Source of the DNA: Dietzia aurantiaca
GTDB lineage: Bacteria; Actinomycetota; Actinomycetes; Mycobacteriales; Mycobacteriaceae
NCBI RefSeq assembly: GCF_021033825.1
Contig: NZ_JAIFXZ010000014.1
Span: forward strand, 48,075-112,074
Length of the DNA: 64,000 bases
Direction: 5' to 3'
The notes under the pieces are model-generated. The model saw only the letters and a list, made by a program, of their open reading frames with translations, was not told where the DNA came from and did not search any database. The first letter of the stretch is position 1, and every line of letters begins with the position of its first letter. The translations under genes were made by a program, and so were the position numbers. Shown one piece after another: positions 25,118-36,377 of the stretch.

Positions 25118-26164
25118 TCACCCACCGATAGCTCCCATCGACCGCCGCGGCCGGTGGAACGCCGTGCCGCCGATCCCGTGGCCGGCCTGCTTGCCCCACA
25201 TCGCACCGCGCCACGCGTCGGCGACCTCGCGGTCCGGCGCCCCGGAGCGCAGGACCCCGAGCACGTCCGTCTCGTCGTCGCTGAACAGGCACGACCGGAC
25301 CGTGCCCTCGGCGGTGAGGCGCGTGCGGTCGCAGGCGGCGCAGAAGTTCCGGGTGACCGTGGCGATCACGCCGACCGTCGCGGGCCGGCCACCCACGGTG
25401 TGCCCGGACACCTCCCACAGTTCGGCCGGCGCCGACGGGTCGTCGCGCCCCGCGGGGATCAACTCGTACCGGGTCGACAGCGAGTCGAGCACCTCCTGCG
25501 CGGTGACCATCTCCACCCGCGACCAGGTGTTGTCCGCGTCGAGCGGCATCTCCTCGATGAAGCGCAGTTGGACGCCCTCGGCGAGCGCCCACTCCAGCAG
25601 GTCGGGCGCACCGTGCAGCGTGGCCCGCATGGGCACGGCGTTGACCTTGACCGGGTCGAGCCCCGCGGCCACCGCCGCCCGCACGCCGCGCAGCACCGAC
25701 GGCAGCCTGTCGCGCCGGGTCAGCTCGGCGAACTCGGCCCGGTTGACGGTGTCCAGCGAGATGTTGATGCGGTCCAAACCGGCGTCGACGAGCCCACCGA
25801 TGCGGTGTTCGAGGCCCACGCCGTTGCTGGTCATGGCGATCGGCAGGTCCGGACACTCGACGCGGGTGCCGGCGATGATCCGCTCGAGGTCCTGCCGCAT
25901 GAGCGGCTCCCCGCCGGTGAACCGCACCTCGTGGACGCCCAGCTCGCGGTGCGCCAGGGCCACCAACCGGATGACCTCCTCGGTGGTCATCCTCGCCTCA
26001 TCGGGGATCGGGGGCAGCCCCTCCTCCGGCATGCAATAGGTGCAGCGGAGCGAGCACTTCTCGGTGAGGGAGACCCGGAGGTCCCGGGCCACTCGCCCGA
26101 ACGAGTCGACGAGCAGCGGAGTGGCGGGGCGCGGTGAGCGCGTTCCGATCTCGGACTCTGCCAC
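25118..26164 (-). CDS. moaA: MoaA, GTP 3',8-cyclase (radical SAM)
   Basis: 348 residues from GTG 26164, with GGAGG eight bases upstream. It catalyses the first step of molybdenum cofactor synthesis with MoaC. The N-terminal radical SAM cluster is [17 protein letters not shown] binds SAM, and a C-terminal second cluster is formed by [11 protein letters not shown] plus a later CLF cysteine. The C-terminal tail ends in GG, which activity requires. It heads the moaA-moaD-modA series, with a short gap from the uracil permease upstream. Confidence 0.96.
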   Translation of the reverse strand: MAESEIGTRSPRPATPLLVDSFGRVARDLRVSLTEKCSLRCTYCMPEEGLPPIPDEARMTTEEVIRLVALAHRELGVHEVRFTGGEPLMRQDLERIIAGTRVECPDLPIAMTSNGVGLEHRIGGLVDAGLDRINISLDTVNRAEFAELTRRDRLPSVLRGVRAAVAAGLDPVKVNAVPMRATLHGAPDLLEWALAEGVQLRFIEEMPLDADNTWSRVEMVTAQEVLDSLSTRYELIPAGRDDPSAPAELWEVSGHTVGGRPATVGVIATVTRNFCAACDRTRLTAEGTVRSCLFSDDETDVLGVLRSGAPDREVADAWRGAMWGKQAGHGIGGTAFHRPRRSMGAIGG

Positions 26165-26199
26165 GGCGACACCTCCAATCTTCGGTCGCTGCGGCCAGT

Positions 26200-27684
26200 C
26201 TAGGCCGGACCCGGATCCTCGACCTCCGGGTTGGGCCCGAGCAGGGTCATCTCGTGGGTCTCGTCCCGTTCAGCCTGTGCGCGCAGCTGCGGCGCGATCA
26301 CCCGGCCGAGGTGGTAGCCCAGCACCACGACGAGGGTGCCCAGGGCGATGCCGCCGAGCTGGAACGAGTCCGTGATGTGCAACGTGGTGTCACCCACGGC
26401 GATCACCACGCCCGCCGCCACCGGCACCAGGTTGAGAGGATTGCCGAAGTCGACCCGGTTCTCCTTCCAGATCTTGGCGCCGAGCAGGCCGATCATCCCG
26501 TAGAGCACCACCGTGATCCCGCCCAGCACGCCGCCCGGGGTCGCGGAGATCACGGCGCCGAGCTTGGGGGAACATCCCAGCACGATCGCGGTCAGCGCGG
26601 CCACCACGTAGGCGGCGGTGGAGTACACCTTGGTCGCGGCCATCACGCCGATGTTCTCGGCGTACGTCGTGGTGGCCGACCCGCCGAACGAGGTGGCCAG
26701 CACGGTGCCGGCACCGTCAGCGGCCAACGCCCGCCCCATGAGCCCGTCGGTCTCGGTGCGCGTGATCTCGCCGATCGCCTTGACGTGCCCCGCGTTCTCG
26801 GCGATCAGCGCGATCACGCCGGGCACCACCAGCAGCACGAACGCCAGCGAGAAGTCGGGCGCGTGGATACCCACCACGCCGGCGGCCTCGTCGGTCATGG
26901 GCGGCAGCCCGATCCAGGCGGCGTCGGCCACCCCGGACCAGTCCACGCGCAGGTGCTCGGCCACCTCGCCGGCGGTGGCGCTGAACGACGTGATGGGCCC
27001 GGTGAGCACGTCCAGCACCCAGGACAGGACGTAGCCGAAGATCAGCGCCAGAAAGATCGCGATCCGCCCCGCGAAGCCCTTGAGCCCGACGGTCATCCCG
27101 ATCAACACGATCATCACCACCAACGCGACCCACTGGTCCTGCGGCCAGTACGTCTCCGCCACGACGGGTGCGAGGTTGAAGCCGAGCAGCATCACCACGG
27201 CGCCTGTGACGACCGGCGGCAGCACGGCCGTCACCACCCGGCCGCCCACGAAGTGCACCACCAGGCCCACCACCAGCAGCGCCGCGCCGGCCACGAGCAT
27301 CGCGCCGGTCACCTGGGCGCTGGTGCCGCCCTGCGCCCGGATCGCGGCGACCGCGCCGACGAACGCCACGGACGTGCCGAGGTAGCTGGGCACCCGCCCC
27401 TTGACCACCGCGAGGAACAGCAGCGTACAGACGCCGGAGAACAGGATCGCCAGCTGCGGGTTGAGCCCCATGATGATGGGGAACACGAACGTCGCGCCGA
27501 ACATCGAGACGACGTGCTGCGCGCCGATGCCGATCGTGCGCGGCCAGCTCAGCCGCTCCATCGGGGCCACGACCTCGCCGGGACGGATGTTCTTGCCGTC
27601 CCCGTGGACCGACCACAGGCCGGTGCGGGCGGACGTCGTAGCTGGCGTTGTCGTCGTCCTACCGTCGTTCTTCTTCTCCGCCAC
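26200..27684 (-). CDS. NCS2-family uracil/xanthine permease (UraA-like)
   Basis: 494 residues from GTG 27684; GTGs at 27705 and 27741 are also in frame and the true start is uncertain. Fourteen membrane segments are expected, and the pattern fits. [22 protein letters not shown] is the NCS2 signature with the substrate-binding Glu in AENIGV, as in Ura[16 protein letters not shown] and the [14 protein letters not shown] start are also characteristic. It is a proton symporter for uracil or a related base. It is divergent from moeA and just upstream of moaA on its own strand, with no obvious functional link to molybdenum metabolism. TAGTGT at 27738-27743 is a possible -10. Confidence 0.85.
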   Translation of the reverse strand: MAEKKNDGRTTTTPATTSARTGLWSVHGDGKNIRPGEVVAPMERLSWPRTIGIGAQHVVSMFGATFVFPIIMGLNPQLAILFSGVCTLLFLAVVKGRVPSYLGTSVAFVGAVAAIRAQGGTSAQVTGAMLVAGAALLVVGLVVHFVGGRVVTAVLPPVVTGAVVMLLGFNLAPVVAETYWPQDQWVALVVMIVLIGMTVGLKGFAGRIAIFLALIFGYVLSWVLDVLTGPITSFSATAGEVAEHLRVDWSGVADAAWIGLPPMTDEAAGVVGIHAPDFSLAFVLLVVPGVIALIAENAGHVKAIGEITRTETDGLMGRALAADGAGTVLATSFGGSATTTYAENIGVMAATKVYSTAAYVVAALTAIVLGCSPKLGAVISATPGGVLGGITVVLYGMIGLLGAKIWKENRVDFGNPLNLVPVAAGVVIAVGDTTLHITDSFQLGGIALGTLVVVLGYHLGRVIAPQLRAQAERDETHEMTLLGPNPEVEDPGPA

Positions 27685-27752
27685 GTCCCACCCGTCACCC
27701 TTCACCGTCCGCGGACCGCCGCGCGCGGGCCTTAGGCACACTACAACGCGGT

Positions 27753-27758
27753 TACCGT
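27753..27758 (+). promoter_or_regulatory. Putative -10 box for leaderless moeA
   Basis: TACCGT followed by six bases and the moeA ATG at 27765, the same geometry as other leaderless starts in this window. Confidence 0.45.
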
Positions 27759-27764
27759 GGTGGC

Positions 27765-29018
27765 ATGGCTTCCTCCCACAGCGACACAGCGCGTCCGTCC
27801 CCCGACGGCTACCGCGACCTCGTGCGCACGCACTTGGCGCCGATGCTGGCCCGCGCCGCGCAGTCCACCCGACTGCCGTTGGTGGCGTGCCCCGATTCGG
27901 TGCTGGCTCGCGACCTGCGCGCCGCGGTGGACCTGCCGTTGTTCGTGAACTCGCAGATGGACGGGTACGCGGTGCGGTCGGCGGATGTGGCCGAGGCGAG
28001 CCCCGACGTGCCCGCGCGCTTGCGGGTGGTGGGGGCGGTGTACGCCGGCCAGGGGCCGGGGCCAGGGGTCGACGACGACGAGGCCTGCAAGATCATGACC
28101 GGGGCGCCCGTCCCCGAGGGTGCGGACTGTGTCGTTCCCGTGGAGGACACCTCGCCGGACCCGGACGACGACTCGGTGGTGCTGGTGCGGGCACCTCGCG
28201 CGCGGGGCGAGTTCGTCCGGAGTCCCGGCGACGACGTCCGTGCCGGCGACGTGGTGATCCCGGCGGGCGTACAGCTCCGGGCGCGGCACCTGGCGGCGGC
28301 GGCCTCGCTGGGGGAGTCGGCGCTGGACGTGCGGCCGCGACCCCGGGTCGGGGTGGTGGCCACCGGTTCGGAGCTGGTCGCGCCCGGGCGGCCGCTGGGG
28401 CTGGGGCAGATCTGGGAGTCCAACTCGCTGACCCTGACGGCCGCGCTCAAGGCCTGTGGTTGCGAGGTGACCGCGACGTTGACCAGCGGCGACGACCGCG
28501 ACGAGTTCACCGCGGCCCTCGATTCCGCGGTCTCCGACGCGGACCTGGTGGTGACCGTGGGCGCGGTGTCGATGGGCGACGCCGAGGTGGTGCGGCAGGT
28601 GCTCGACGGACGCGACGGATCCCGGTTCGCGCCGATCGCCATGCAGCCCGGTGGCCCGCAGGGGATGTCGACGTGGCGGGACACGCCCGTGGTGTGCCTG
28701 CCGGGCAATCCCGTGAGCGCGTTGGTGTCGTTCGTGGTGCTGCTGCGGCCGGTCATCCTCGAGGCGGTGGGCCGGTCGCCGGTGCAGCCCGTGCGGGCCC
28801 GGCTCTCGCGTGACGTCACCTCCCCCGCCGGGAAGGTCCAGTTCCTGCGGGCGGCGCTCGGCCCGGACTCCGGTGCTGGCATCCCCGTCGCCGAGCCGGT
28901 CTCCGGCCCCGGCTCACACCTGGTGGCCTCGATGGCCCGCGCTGACGTGCTGGTGGAGATCCCCGCCGACGTGACCTCGCTGGCCGCCGGGACCGAGATC
29001 GAGGCGATTCCTCTGTAG
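27765..29018 (+). CDS. moeA: MoeA, molybdopterin molybdotransferase (stand-alone)
   Basis: 417 residues, full length. It inserts molybdate into adenylyl-molybdopterin. Domains and motifs in order: SQMDGYAVR, CKIMTGAPVPEGADCVVPVE, GVVATGSELV, VGAVSMGDAEVV (the GGxSxGxxD-type catalytic loop) and CLPGNPVSALVSF. All are better conserved than in the MoeA half of the MobA-MoeA fusion at 5091, so this copy probably does the essential chemistry. It is divergent from the uracil permease and apparently monocistronic. Confidence 0.95.
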   Translation: MASSHSDTARPSPDGYRDLVRTHLAPMLARAAQSTRLPLVACPDSVLARDLRAAVDLPLFVNSQMDGYAVRSADVAEASPDVPARLRVVGAVYAGQGPGPGVDDDEACKIMTGAPVPEGADCVVPVEDTSPDPDDDSVVLVRAPRARGEFVRSPGDDVRAGDVVIPAGVQLRARHLAAAASLGESALDVRPRPRVGVVATGSELVAPGRPLGLGQIWESNSLTLTAALKACGCEVTATLTSGDDRDEFTAALDSAVSDADLVVTVGAVSMGDAEVVRQVLDGRDGSRFAPIAMQPGGPQGMSTWRDTPVVCLPGNPVSALVSFVVLLRPVILEAVGRSPVQPVRARLSRDVTSPAGKVQFLRAALGPDSGAGIPVAEPVSGPGSHLVASMARADVLVEIPADVTSLAAGTEIEAIPL

Positions 29019-29322
29019 GGTCCGCCCTGCCCGACCACCCAGGGGACTCGCGCACCCTCTTTGCGCAGTTCCGCGGCACCTGCGCACCCATATTGCGACA
29101 TTCTGGGCGCGTAGCTCCAGTCCACTTCCGGCCCTGCCTATCCCGCTCGACCAAGTGGTCGCGATCCGTGAGATCACGTCGCGATTCGTGAAACCCGGTC
29201 GCGTTCCTGCAGGCCTTCTCTCGGCCGATACCTGCAGGAATGCGACCGATTTGCGGGCCTCATGCGGCTGGCGGGAGCAGAACTCCGGTACGGCCAGAAA
29301 GCGCGTGACCAAGCACACGCTT
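29019..29322. repeat. Repeat-rich intergenic region between moeA and the TetR gene
   Basis: No gene seen. It has three parts. First, TGCGCA-type elements at 29050-29086. Second, three direct repeats beginning GTCGCG at 29158, 29178 and 29198, exactly 20 bp apart; the first two share GTCGCGAT-C/T-CGTGA. Third, an 18-bp inverted repeat with one mismatch, arms 29196-29213 and 29231-29248 with a 17-base loop, carrying TTCCTGCAGG symmetrically. The hairpin lacks a T-tract, so it is not a standard terminator. The composition suggests an interspersed repeat element or a multi-site binding region. Confidence 0.55.
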
Positions 29323-29354
29323 TTGCATTGTCTGCAAACTTGCACAGACTGCAA
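29323..29354. promoter_or_regulatory. Double TetR-type operator
   Basis: Two perfect copies of TTGCA-N5-TGCAA, at 29323-29337 and 29340-29354, with centres 17 bp apart. They end 21 bp before the TetR GTG. Paired operators of this kind are typical of TetR regulators that bind as two dimers, and would autoregulate the TetR-DHA2 operon. Confidence 0.75.
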
Positions 29355-29375
29355 CTTGTGGCGCATCATCGTCTG

Positions 29376-31750
<2,375 letters not shown>

Positions 31751-31791
31751 CGCGCGTTCCTCGATCGGTGTCCGCACGCGCGCGGAGGTCG

Positions 31792-31797
31792 TAGGGT
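31792..31797 (+). promoter_or_regulatory. Putative -10 box for leaderless poxB
   Basis: TAGGGT followed by seven bases and the ATG at 31805. Confidence 0.45.
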
Positions 31798-31804
31798 CGG
31801 CGGC

Positions 31805-33523
31805 ATGGCACGTACCACGGTCGCTCGACACATCATCGACACGCTCAGCGCCTCGGGGGTCCGGCGGGTCTACGGACTACCCGGCGACTCGCTCAACGGC
31901 GTCACTGACGCCATCCGCGAGGTCGACGGCGTGGATTGGATGATCACCCGGCACGAGGAGGCGGCCGCGTTCGCCGCCTCCGCAGAGGCCGCGCTGACGG
32001 GGGACCTCACCGTCTGCGCCGGCTCCTGTGGCCCGGGCAACCTGCACCTGATCAACGGCCTGTTCGACGCCCAGCGCTCCGGGGTCCCCGTCCTCGCGCT
32101 GGCCGCGCACATCCCGTCGGAGGAGATCGGGACGGGCTACTTCCAGGAGACCCATCCGCAGGAACTGTTCCGCGAGTGCAGCGTCTACGTGGAGCATGTC
32201 TCGTCGGCCGAGCAGGCGCCGCGGCTGCTGCGGATCGCGATGCGTGCGGCCATCGAGAGGCGCGGGGTGGCCGTGCTCGTCCTACCCGGTGACGTGGCGT
32301 TGGAGGAGATCACCGCCGAGGTGGCCGCCGTCCGCCCCACCACCAGTGAGGTGGTCCCGGCCGAGGAGGATCTCGCTCGCGCCGCCCGGGTCCTCGACGG
32401 GTGCGAGGACGTGACGATCCTCGCGGGCGCCGGCTGCGCGGGCGCCCACGACGAACTGCTGCAGATCGCGGAGACGCTCAAGGCGCCGATCGTCCACGCG
32501 ATGCGCGGCAAGGAATGGGTGGAGCACGACAATCCCTACGACGTGGGGATGACCGGCCTGCTCGGGTTCTCCTCGGGCTACCGCGCCATGATGGCCGCCG
32601 AGACCCTTCTGGTTCTGGGGTCCGACCTGCCTTATCAGCAGTTCTATCCCGAGGCCACGGTGATCCAGGTCGACATCCGGGGCGAGCGGATCGGGCGACG
32701 CACGCCGGTCGAGGTGCCGCTCGTCGGCGGTATCGCGGAGACGATACGGGCGCTGCTCCCCAAGCTGCGTGCGCACTCGGGCCGCAAGCATCTCGACGAC
32801 GCCACGAAGCACTACGCCAAGACGCGGCGCACGCTGGACGACCTCGCCACGCCGTCGAAGCGGACCATCCACCCGCAGTACCTGACGCGGTTGATCGACG
32901 AGGCTGCAGACGACGACGCGGTCTTCCTGCCCGACGTCGGCAGCCCCGTCATCTGGGCGGCCCGTTATCTGACGATGACCGGGCGCCGACGGATCGTCGG
33001 GTCGTTCACCCACGGGTCCATGGCCAACGCGCTGTCGCAGTCGATCGGCGCCCAGGCCGCCTCGCCCGGCCGACAGGTGATCGCGCTCGCGGGCGACGGT
33101 GGGCTGTCCATGCTGATGGGCGAGCTGCTCACGCTCGTCGAGCACGACCTGCCGGTGAAGGTCGTGGTGTTCAACAACTCCTCGTACAACTTCGTGGAGG
33201 TGGAGATGAAGGCCGACGGCTTCGTGAACTTCGGTACCGAACTGTCCAACCCCGACTTCTCGAAGGTCGCCGAGGCCTGCGGGCTCGCGGGGTTCCGGGC
33301 GGACAAGTCAAAGGATCTACCGAAGACCGTCAAGCAGTTCCTCGCCCACGACGGGCCCGCCCTGCTCGACGTGGAGGTGGAGCGTCAGGAGCTCACGATC
33401 CCGCCGTCCATCAGCGCCGCCCAGGCCAAGGGATTCACGCTCTACTCGCTGCGCACCGTGCTGTCCGGCCGCGGCGACGAGCTGGTGGACCTGGCCAAGG
33501 CGAACCTTCGGCAGCTCTTCTGA
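31805..33523 (+). CDS. poxB: Pyruvate:quinone oxidoreductase (PoxB/Pqo-like ThDP enzyme)
   Basis: 572 residues, the length of PoxB. It decarboxylates pyruvate to acetate and CO2 with ThDP and FAD, passing electrons to membrane quinone. The ThDP N-domain has YGLPGDSLNG and the catalytic Glu in TRHEEAAAFAA. The central FAD domain has QVDIRGERIGRR. The C-terminal ThDP motif is GDGGLSMLMGELLTLVEHDLP...NNSSYNFVE. The quinone/lipid-binding C-terminal tail is kept. Acetolactate synthase is less likely, because the sequence follows PoxB at the FAD and C-terminal regions. It is a single-gene unit with a leaderless-type promoter. Confidence 0.9.
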   Translation: MARTTVARHIIDTLSASGVRRVYGLPGDSLNGVTDAIREVDGVDWMITRHEEAAAFAASAEAALTGDLTVCAGSCGPGNLHLINGLFDAQRSGVPVLALAAHIPSEEIGTGYFQETHPQELFRECSVYVEHVSSAEQAPRLLRIAMRAAIERRGVAVLVLPGDVALEEITAEVAAVRPTTSEVVPAEEDLARAARVLDGCEDVTILAGAGCAGAHDELLQIAETLKAPIVHAMRGKEWVEHDNPYDVGMTGLLGFSSGYRAMMAAETLLVLGSDLPYQQFYPEATVIQVDIRGERIGRRTPVEVPLVGGIAETIRALLPKLRAHSGRKHLDDATKHYAKTRRTLDDLATPSKRTIHPQYLTRLIDEAADDDAVFLPDVGSPVIWAARYLTMTGRRRIVGSFTHGSMANALSQSIGAQAASPGRQVIALAGDGGLSMLMGELLTLVEHDLPVKVVVFNNSSYNFVEVEMKADGFVNFGTELSNPDFSKVAEACGLAGFRADKSKDLPKTVKQFLAHDGPALLDVEVERQELTIPPSISAAQAKGFTLYSLRTVLSGRGDELVDLAKANLRQLF

Positions 33524-33539
33524 CCGGTCGGCCCCGCGC

Positions 33540-34283
33540 TCAGTCCGCGCTGTCGAGGGCCTGCTGCCAGAAGTCGGCCTCCAGGCGCGTGGCCGTGCGG
33601 AACACCTCGGTGAGCTCGTCCAGCCGGCGATCGGACAGCCCGCCCTCGGCCAGCGCGTCGAGCTGTGCGACCGCGGCGCGGGACGCGGCGGTGAACTCCT
33701 CGCCGGAGTACTCGCCGATCCACTCGCGGTACGGGTGCTCGCCGCCCTGCCCGACGTGCTCGGCCAGCCGCGGCTGCAGCCTGGCGCCGATCTCGGCGTA
33801 GCCGATCGTGCACGGGGCCAGCGCCACGCTCAGGTCCAGCAGGTCCCCGGCCATCCCCGAGTCCAGGACGTAGCGGGTGTAGGCGACGGTGGCCTGCTTC
33901 TCCGCTGCGGCCTCGAGCTCGGCGCGCGGAATGCCCCAGCGCTCGGTGAGCGTCAGGTGCAGCTCGGTCTCGGCGAGAATCGCGCCGGTCGCGGCGTGCG
34001 CGGCCTTGAGGTCGGCCAGCGTGCGGCTCTTGTACGTGGCCAGGGCATTCGCGCGGGTGAACTGGACGAGGAAGTGGAAGTCCTGGATCAGGTAGTCCTG
34101 GAAAACCGGCAGCGGCAGGGTGCCGGCGCCGAGCCTCTCCACGAAGTCGTGCCGGGTGTAGGCGTCCCATTCGGCGGCGCAGCGCGTCTTCAGGGTCTCG
34201 AACAAACTCAACGACTTCTCCTCGGTAGTGAGCTCTGGCGTCTCAGGGGCACCCGCGGTCAGACCAGGGCGGTGCGTGCTCAT
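33540..34283 (-). CDS. tenA: TenA-family aminopyrimidine aminohydrolase/thiaminase II
   Basis: 247 residues from ATG 34283 (GGGGAAG lies directly upstream; an in-frame GTG at 34307 is possible). All-helical TenA fold. DYLIQDFHFLVQFTRANA carries the conserved Asp/Tyr region. APCTIGYAEIG has the active-site Cys, and GEYSGEEF the conserved Glu. TenA hydrolyses aminomethyl-pyrimidines from damaged thiamine for salvage. No thiamine genes or TPP riboswitch adjoin it. It is convergent with poxB, a ThDP enzyme, which may be coincidence. Confidence 0.88.
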   Translation of the reverse strand: MSTHRPGLTAGAPETPELTTEEKSLSLFETLKTRCAAEWDAYTRHDFVERLGAGTLPLPVFQDYLIQDFHFLVQFTRANALATYKSRTLADLKAAHAATGAILAETELHLTLTERWGIPRAELEAAAEKQATVAYTRYVLDSGMAGDLLDLSVALAPCTIGYAEIGARLQPRLAEHVGQGGEHPYREWIGEYSGEEFTAASRAAVAQLDALAEGGLSDRRLDELTEVFRTATRLEADFWQQALDSAD

Positions 34284-34309
34284 CTTCCCCGAGATCCTGA
34301 CTTCCACAA

Positions 34310-34331
34310 GGAACTGGTCCGGATCAGTTCC
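34310..34331. repeat. 22-bp near-perfect palindrome at the lipase 3' end
   Basis: GGAACTG-N8-CAGTTCC, whose inner bases TCCGGA are also symmetric. It overlaps the lipase stop codon and precedes tenA. It could fold as a hairpin, giving weak termination or mRNA protection for the lipase transcript; there is no T-tract. Confidence 0.4.
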
Positions 34332-35685
34332 CTGACAGGTCGTTCCCCGGCGGGATCGTCTCGCAGTTGTTGGTCACCGGGGCGCCCGCGAACCGACCCT
34401 CGAGCCACATCTGACCCTCAACCACCCACGGGACGGCCGCGAGCACGTGACTGAGGTAGGGGTACTCGCGGTACTCGATCTGCGTTCCGCCGGCGCAGTA
34501 GTCCCGCATCAGGGTTCGCACGTCGCCCGCGACCATCACGCCGTCGCCGTCGCCCACGCCGGGGCCACCGGGCGGGGTGCCCTCGAGGAACCCACCGGCC
34601 CCCTGGAAAACGAACATCGGCAGCGCGTGCGCCGGCCGGGTGCCCATGTTGATCTCTCGGATGACCTCCATGATCTCCGGCGCGTCCTGCGGGGTCGGGT
34701 ACTCGGGCCGGACGATGTCCGACCACCGCAGATTCTCGTAGCGCCCGAACGCCTCGATGATGGACAGTTCTCGTACATCGGCCAGTACCCGCTGACCGTA
34801 TTCGGTGAGGTACTGGTCCACGTCGATCTCGTAGGCGCGGGACAGCCCTACGAGCGCCATCCCCACCACGCCGCTCCACAGCGGCCCCTCGCCCGCGTAT
34901 CGGAGGTTGGTCACCGGGTTGACGAACAGCCCGCCCTGCGCCACACCCACGATGCGGTCACGCAGCTCCGGGGCGTAGTCGGCGAGAAGGATGGCCGCCC
35001 AGTTGGAGGCGATCGCACCACCGGAGTAGCCGAACAGCCCGATCCGGGAGTCCGCCCCGACGGCGGCCGTCGGCGAGGCGGTCGCCGCCCGCAACGAATC
35101 CAAGGTGGCCGCGCCGTATCCCGGCCCCGCGGCGAAATCCGCGTCCGGGCCCTGGGTATCAGCCAGGACCACCGTGTGCCCGGCGAGGAGTGACGGAGCG
35201 ATGAACGTGGTCTCGAACGCGGGGATGAGACCGCCCAGGGACCGATTACCCGCGATCATCCGTGACGGATTGTCCAGGGGGTTCAGCGAGTCGTAGAACG
35301 ACTGGTACGACACCACGTTCCCCGTCGCCGGTCCGGGCGGGTGGATGACACTGGTGACGTTCTCCTCGATCCCGCCACGTGCGTTGGTCGTGGCGTAGAG
35401 GATCTGGGTGACCTGTACCGGCGTGGGCAGAGCGGCGACGTGATAGCTGATCTGCCGCTCCCTCAGCACCGTGCCCGGCGCCGTCGAGGCGAGGTCGACT
35501 CCGTCCGGAACCTCATAGAACGACTGGTCATCGTGCGGCGCGGTGTGGTCCACCACGGGCCGGACCGAGTCCCACACCCCGCCCACCGACTCGGTCTGCA
35601 CACTCTGCGCGTTCGCGACCGGCGCCGCCATCCCCATGGCGAGCACCGCCACCACTACGGCCTGCGCCCCTACACTGAGCCTCAT
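34324..35685 (-). CDS. Secreted lipase/esterase, LIP family
   Basis: 453 residues from ATG 35685, chosen for GGGGGAG upstream and because it gives a compact signal peptide (about residues 1-27, ending VANAQS). Alpha/beta-hydrolase of the secretory lipase (PF03583) type common in mycolic-acid actinobacteria. The nucleophile elbow is GYSGG (GLFGYSGGAIASNW), and the C-terminal LSHVLA holds a candidate catalytic His. A pair of late cysteines (DYCAGG and NNCETIPP) could form a disulfide. It would act outside the membrane on acyl esters. Apparently monocistronic. Confidence 0.87.
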   Translation of the reverse strand: MRLSVGAQAVVVAVLAMGMAAPVANAQSVQTESVGGVWDSVRPVVDHTAPHDDQSFYEVPDGVDLASTAPGTVLRERQISYHVAALPTPVQVTQILYATTNARGGIEENVTSVIHPPGPATGNVVSYQSFYDSLNPLDNPSRMIAGNRSLGGLIPAFETTFIAPSLLAGHTVVLADTQGPDADFAAGPGYGAATLDSLRAATASPTAAVGADSRIGLFGYSGGAIASNWAAILLADYAPELRDRIVGVAQGGLFVNPVTNLRYAGEGPLWSGVVGMALVGLSRAYEIDVDQYLTEYGQRVLADVRELSIIEAFGRYENLRWSDIVRPEYPTPQDAPEIMEVIREINMGTRPAHALPMFVFQGAGGFLEGTPPGGPGVGDGDGVMVAGDVRTLMRDYCAGGTQIEYREYPYLSHVLAAVPWVVEGQMWLEGRFAGAPVTNNCETIPPGNDLSGN

Positions 35686-35780
35686 TCGTCTCCCCCTTGA
35701 TCCGATGTGACGCAAGCTACATGACCCGGGTGGCCCCAGTCACAGATGACGGTTTCCTCAGGAAATGCCTGATGAGGCAG

Positions 35781-36377
35781 CTAATCAGCGCGGGCGACGA
35801 TCGCCCCGTGTGGCCGGTACCCACGGCCCGTCCGCGTGGCGGTCTCCACGACATCGAACCCCACGGCCCGCACCCGCTCGGTCAGCGCCCCGATCGACCA
35901 GCGATATGCGGGGGTCACCGCGTGGTCGAAACGCTCGACGGGCTCGCCGTGGAAGAACCCGAGCAGCAGTTGCCCGCCCGGCCGCAGGACCCGGGCGACC
36001 TCAGCGAGCGGTATACCGATCCCCTCCGGTTCGTGGTGGATGAGCGAGTACCAGGCGAGGACTCCGGACATACTCGCATCCCCGAGCGGCAGCGCATCCA
36101 GGTCGGCCTCCTCGAAACGACACCCGGGATGAGCCGCGCGGGCGTGATCCACGAACTCGCTGACGCCGTCGACGCCGCGGACGTCCACTCCCGCTCTCGC
36201 CAGATGCGCCGTCCAGTGCCCGGGCCCGCACCCGGCATCGAGGACCGGACCGCCCACCTGACGCGCCCAGCGGCTCACCAGCTCGAGGTCGGCGGGGTGG
36301 ACGGTAGAGATGGCCCCGAGGTGTTCGATGTACTCCCCCGCCCGCCGCGCGTAGGCCTCGCGCGCCTCCCGCGTCAC
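35781..36377 (-). CDS. Class I SAM-dependent methyltransferase
   Basis: 198 residues from GTG 36377, overlapping the AraC stop (GTGA). The SAM-binding motif I is VLDAGCGPGHWTAHLA near residue 45. VRGVDGVSEFVDHAR is motif II, and the post-motif region ends at VLRPGGQLLLGFFHG. This is the Methyltransf_11/25 type with a wide range of small-molecule substrates; the target cannot be assigned. It is translationally coupled to the AraC regulator, so the two are probably expressed together. Confidence 0.85.
   Translation of the reverse strand: MTREAREAYARRAGEYIEHLGAISTVHPADLELVSRWARQVGGPVLDAGCGPGHWTAHLARAGVDVRGVDGVSEFVDHARAAHPGCRFEEADLDALPLGDASMSGVLAWYSLIHHEPEGIGIPLAEVARVLRPGGQLLLGFFHGEPVERFDHAVTPAYRWSIGALTERVRAVGFDVVETATRTGRGYRPHGAIVARAD

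Noticed and set aside
33540..34330. TPP riboswitch upstream of tenA
   Set aside because: The gap before tenA is only about 40 bp and contains no TPP aptamer-like sequence.
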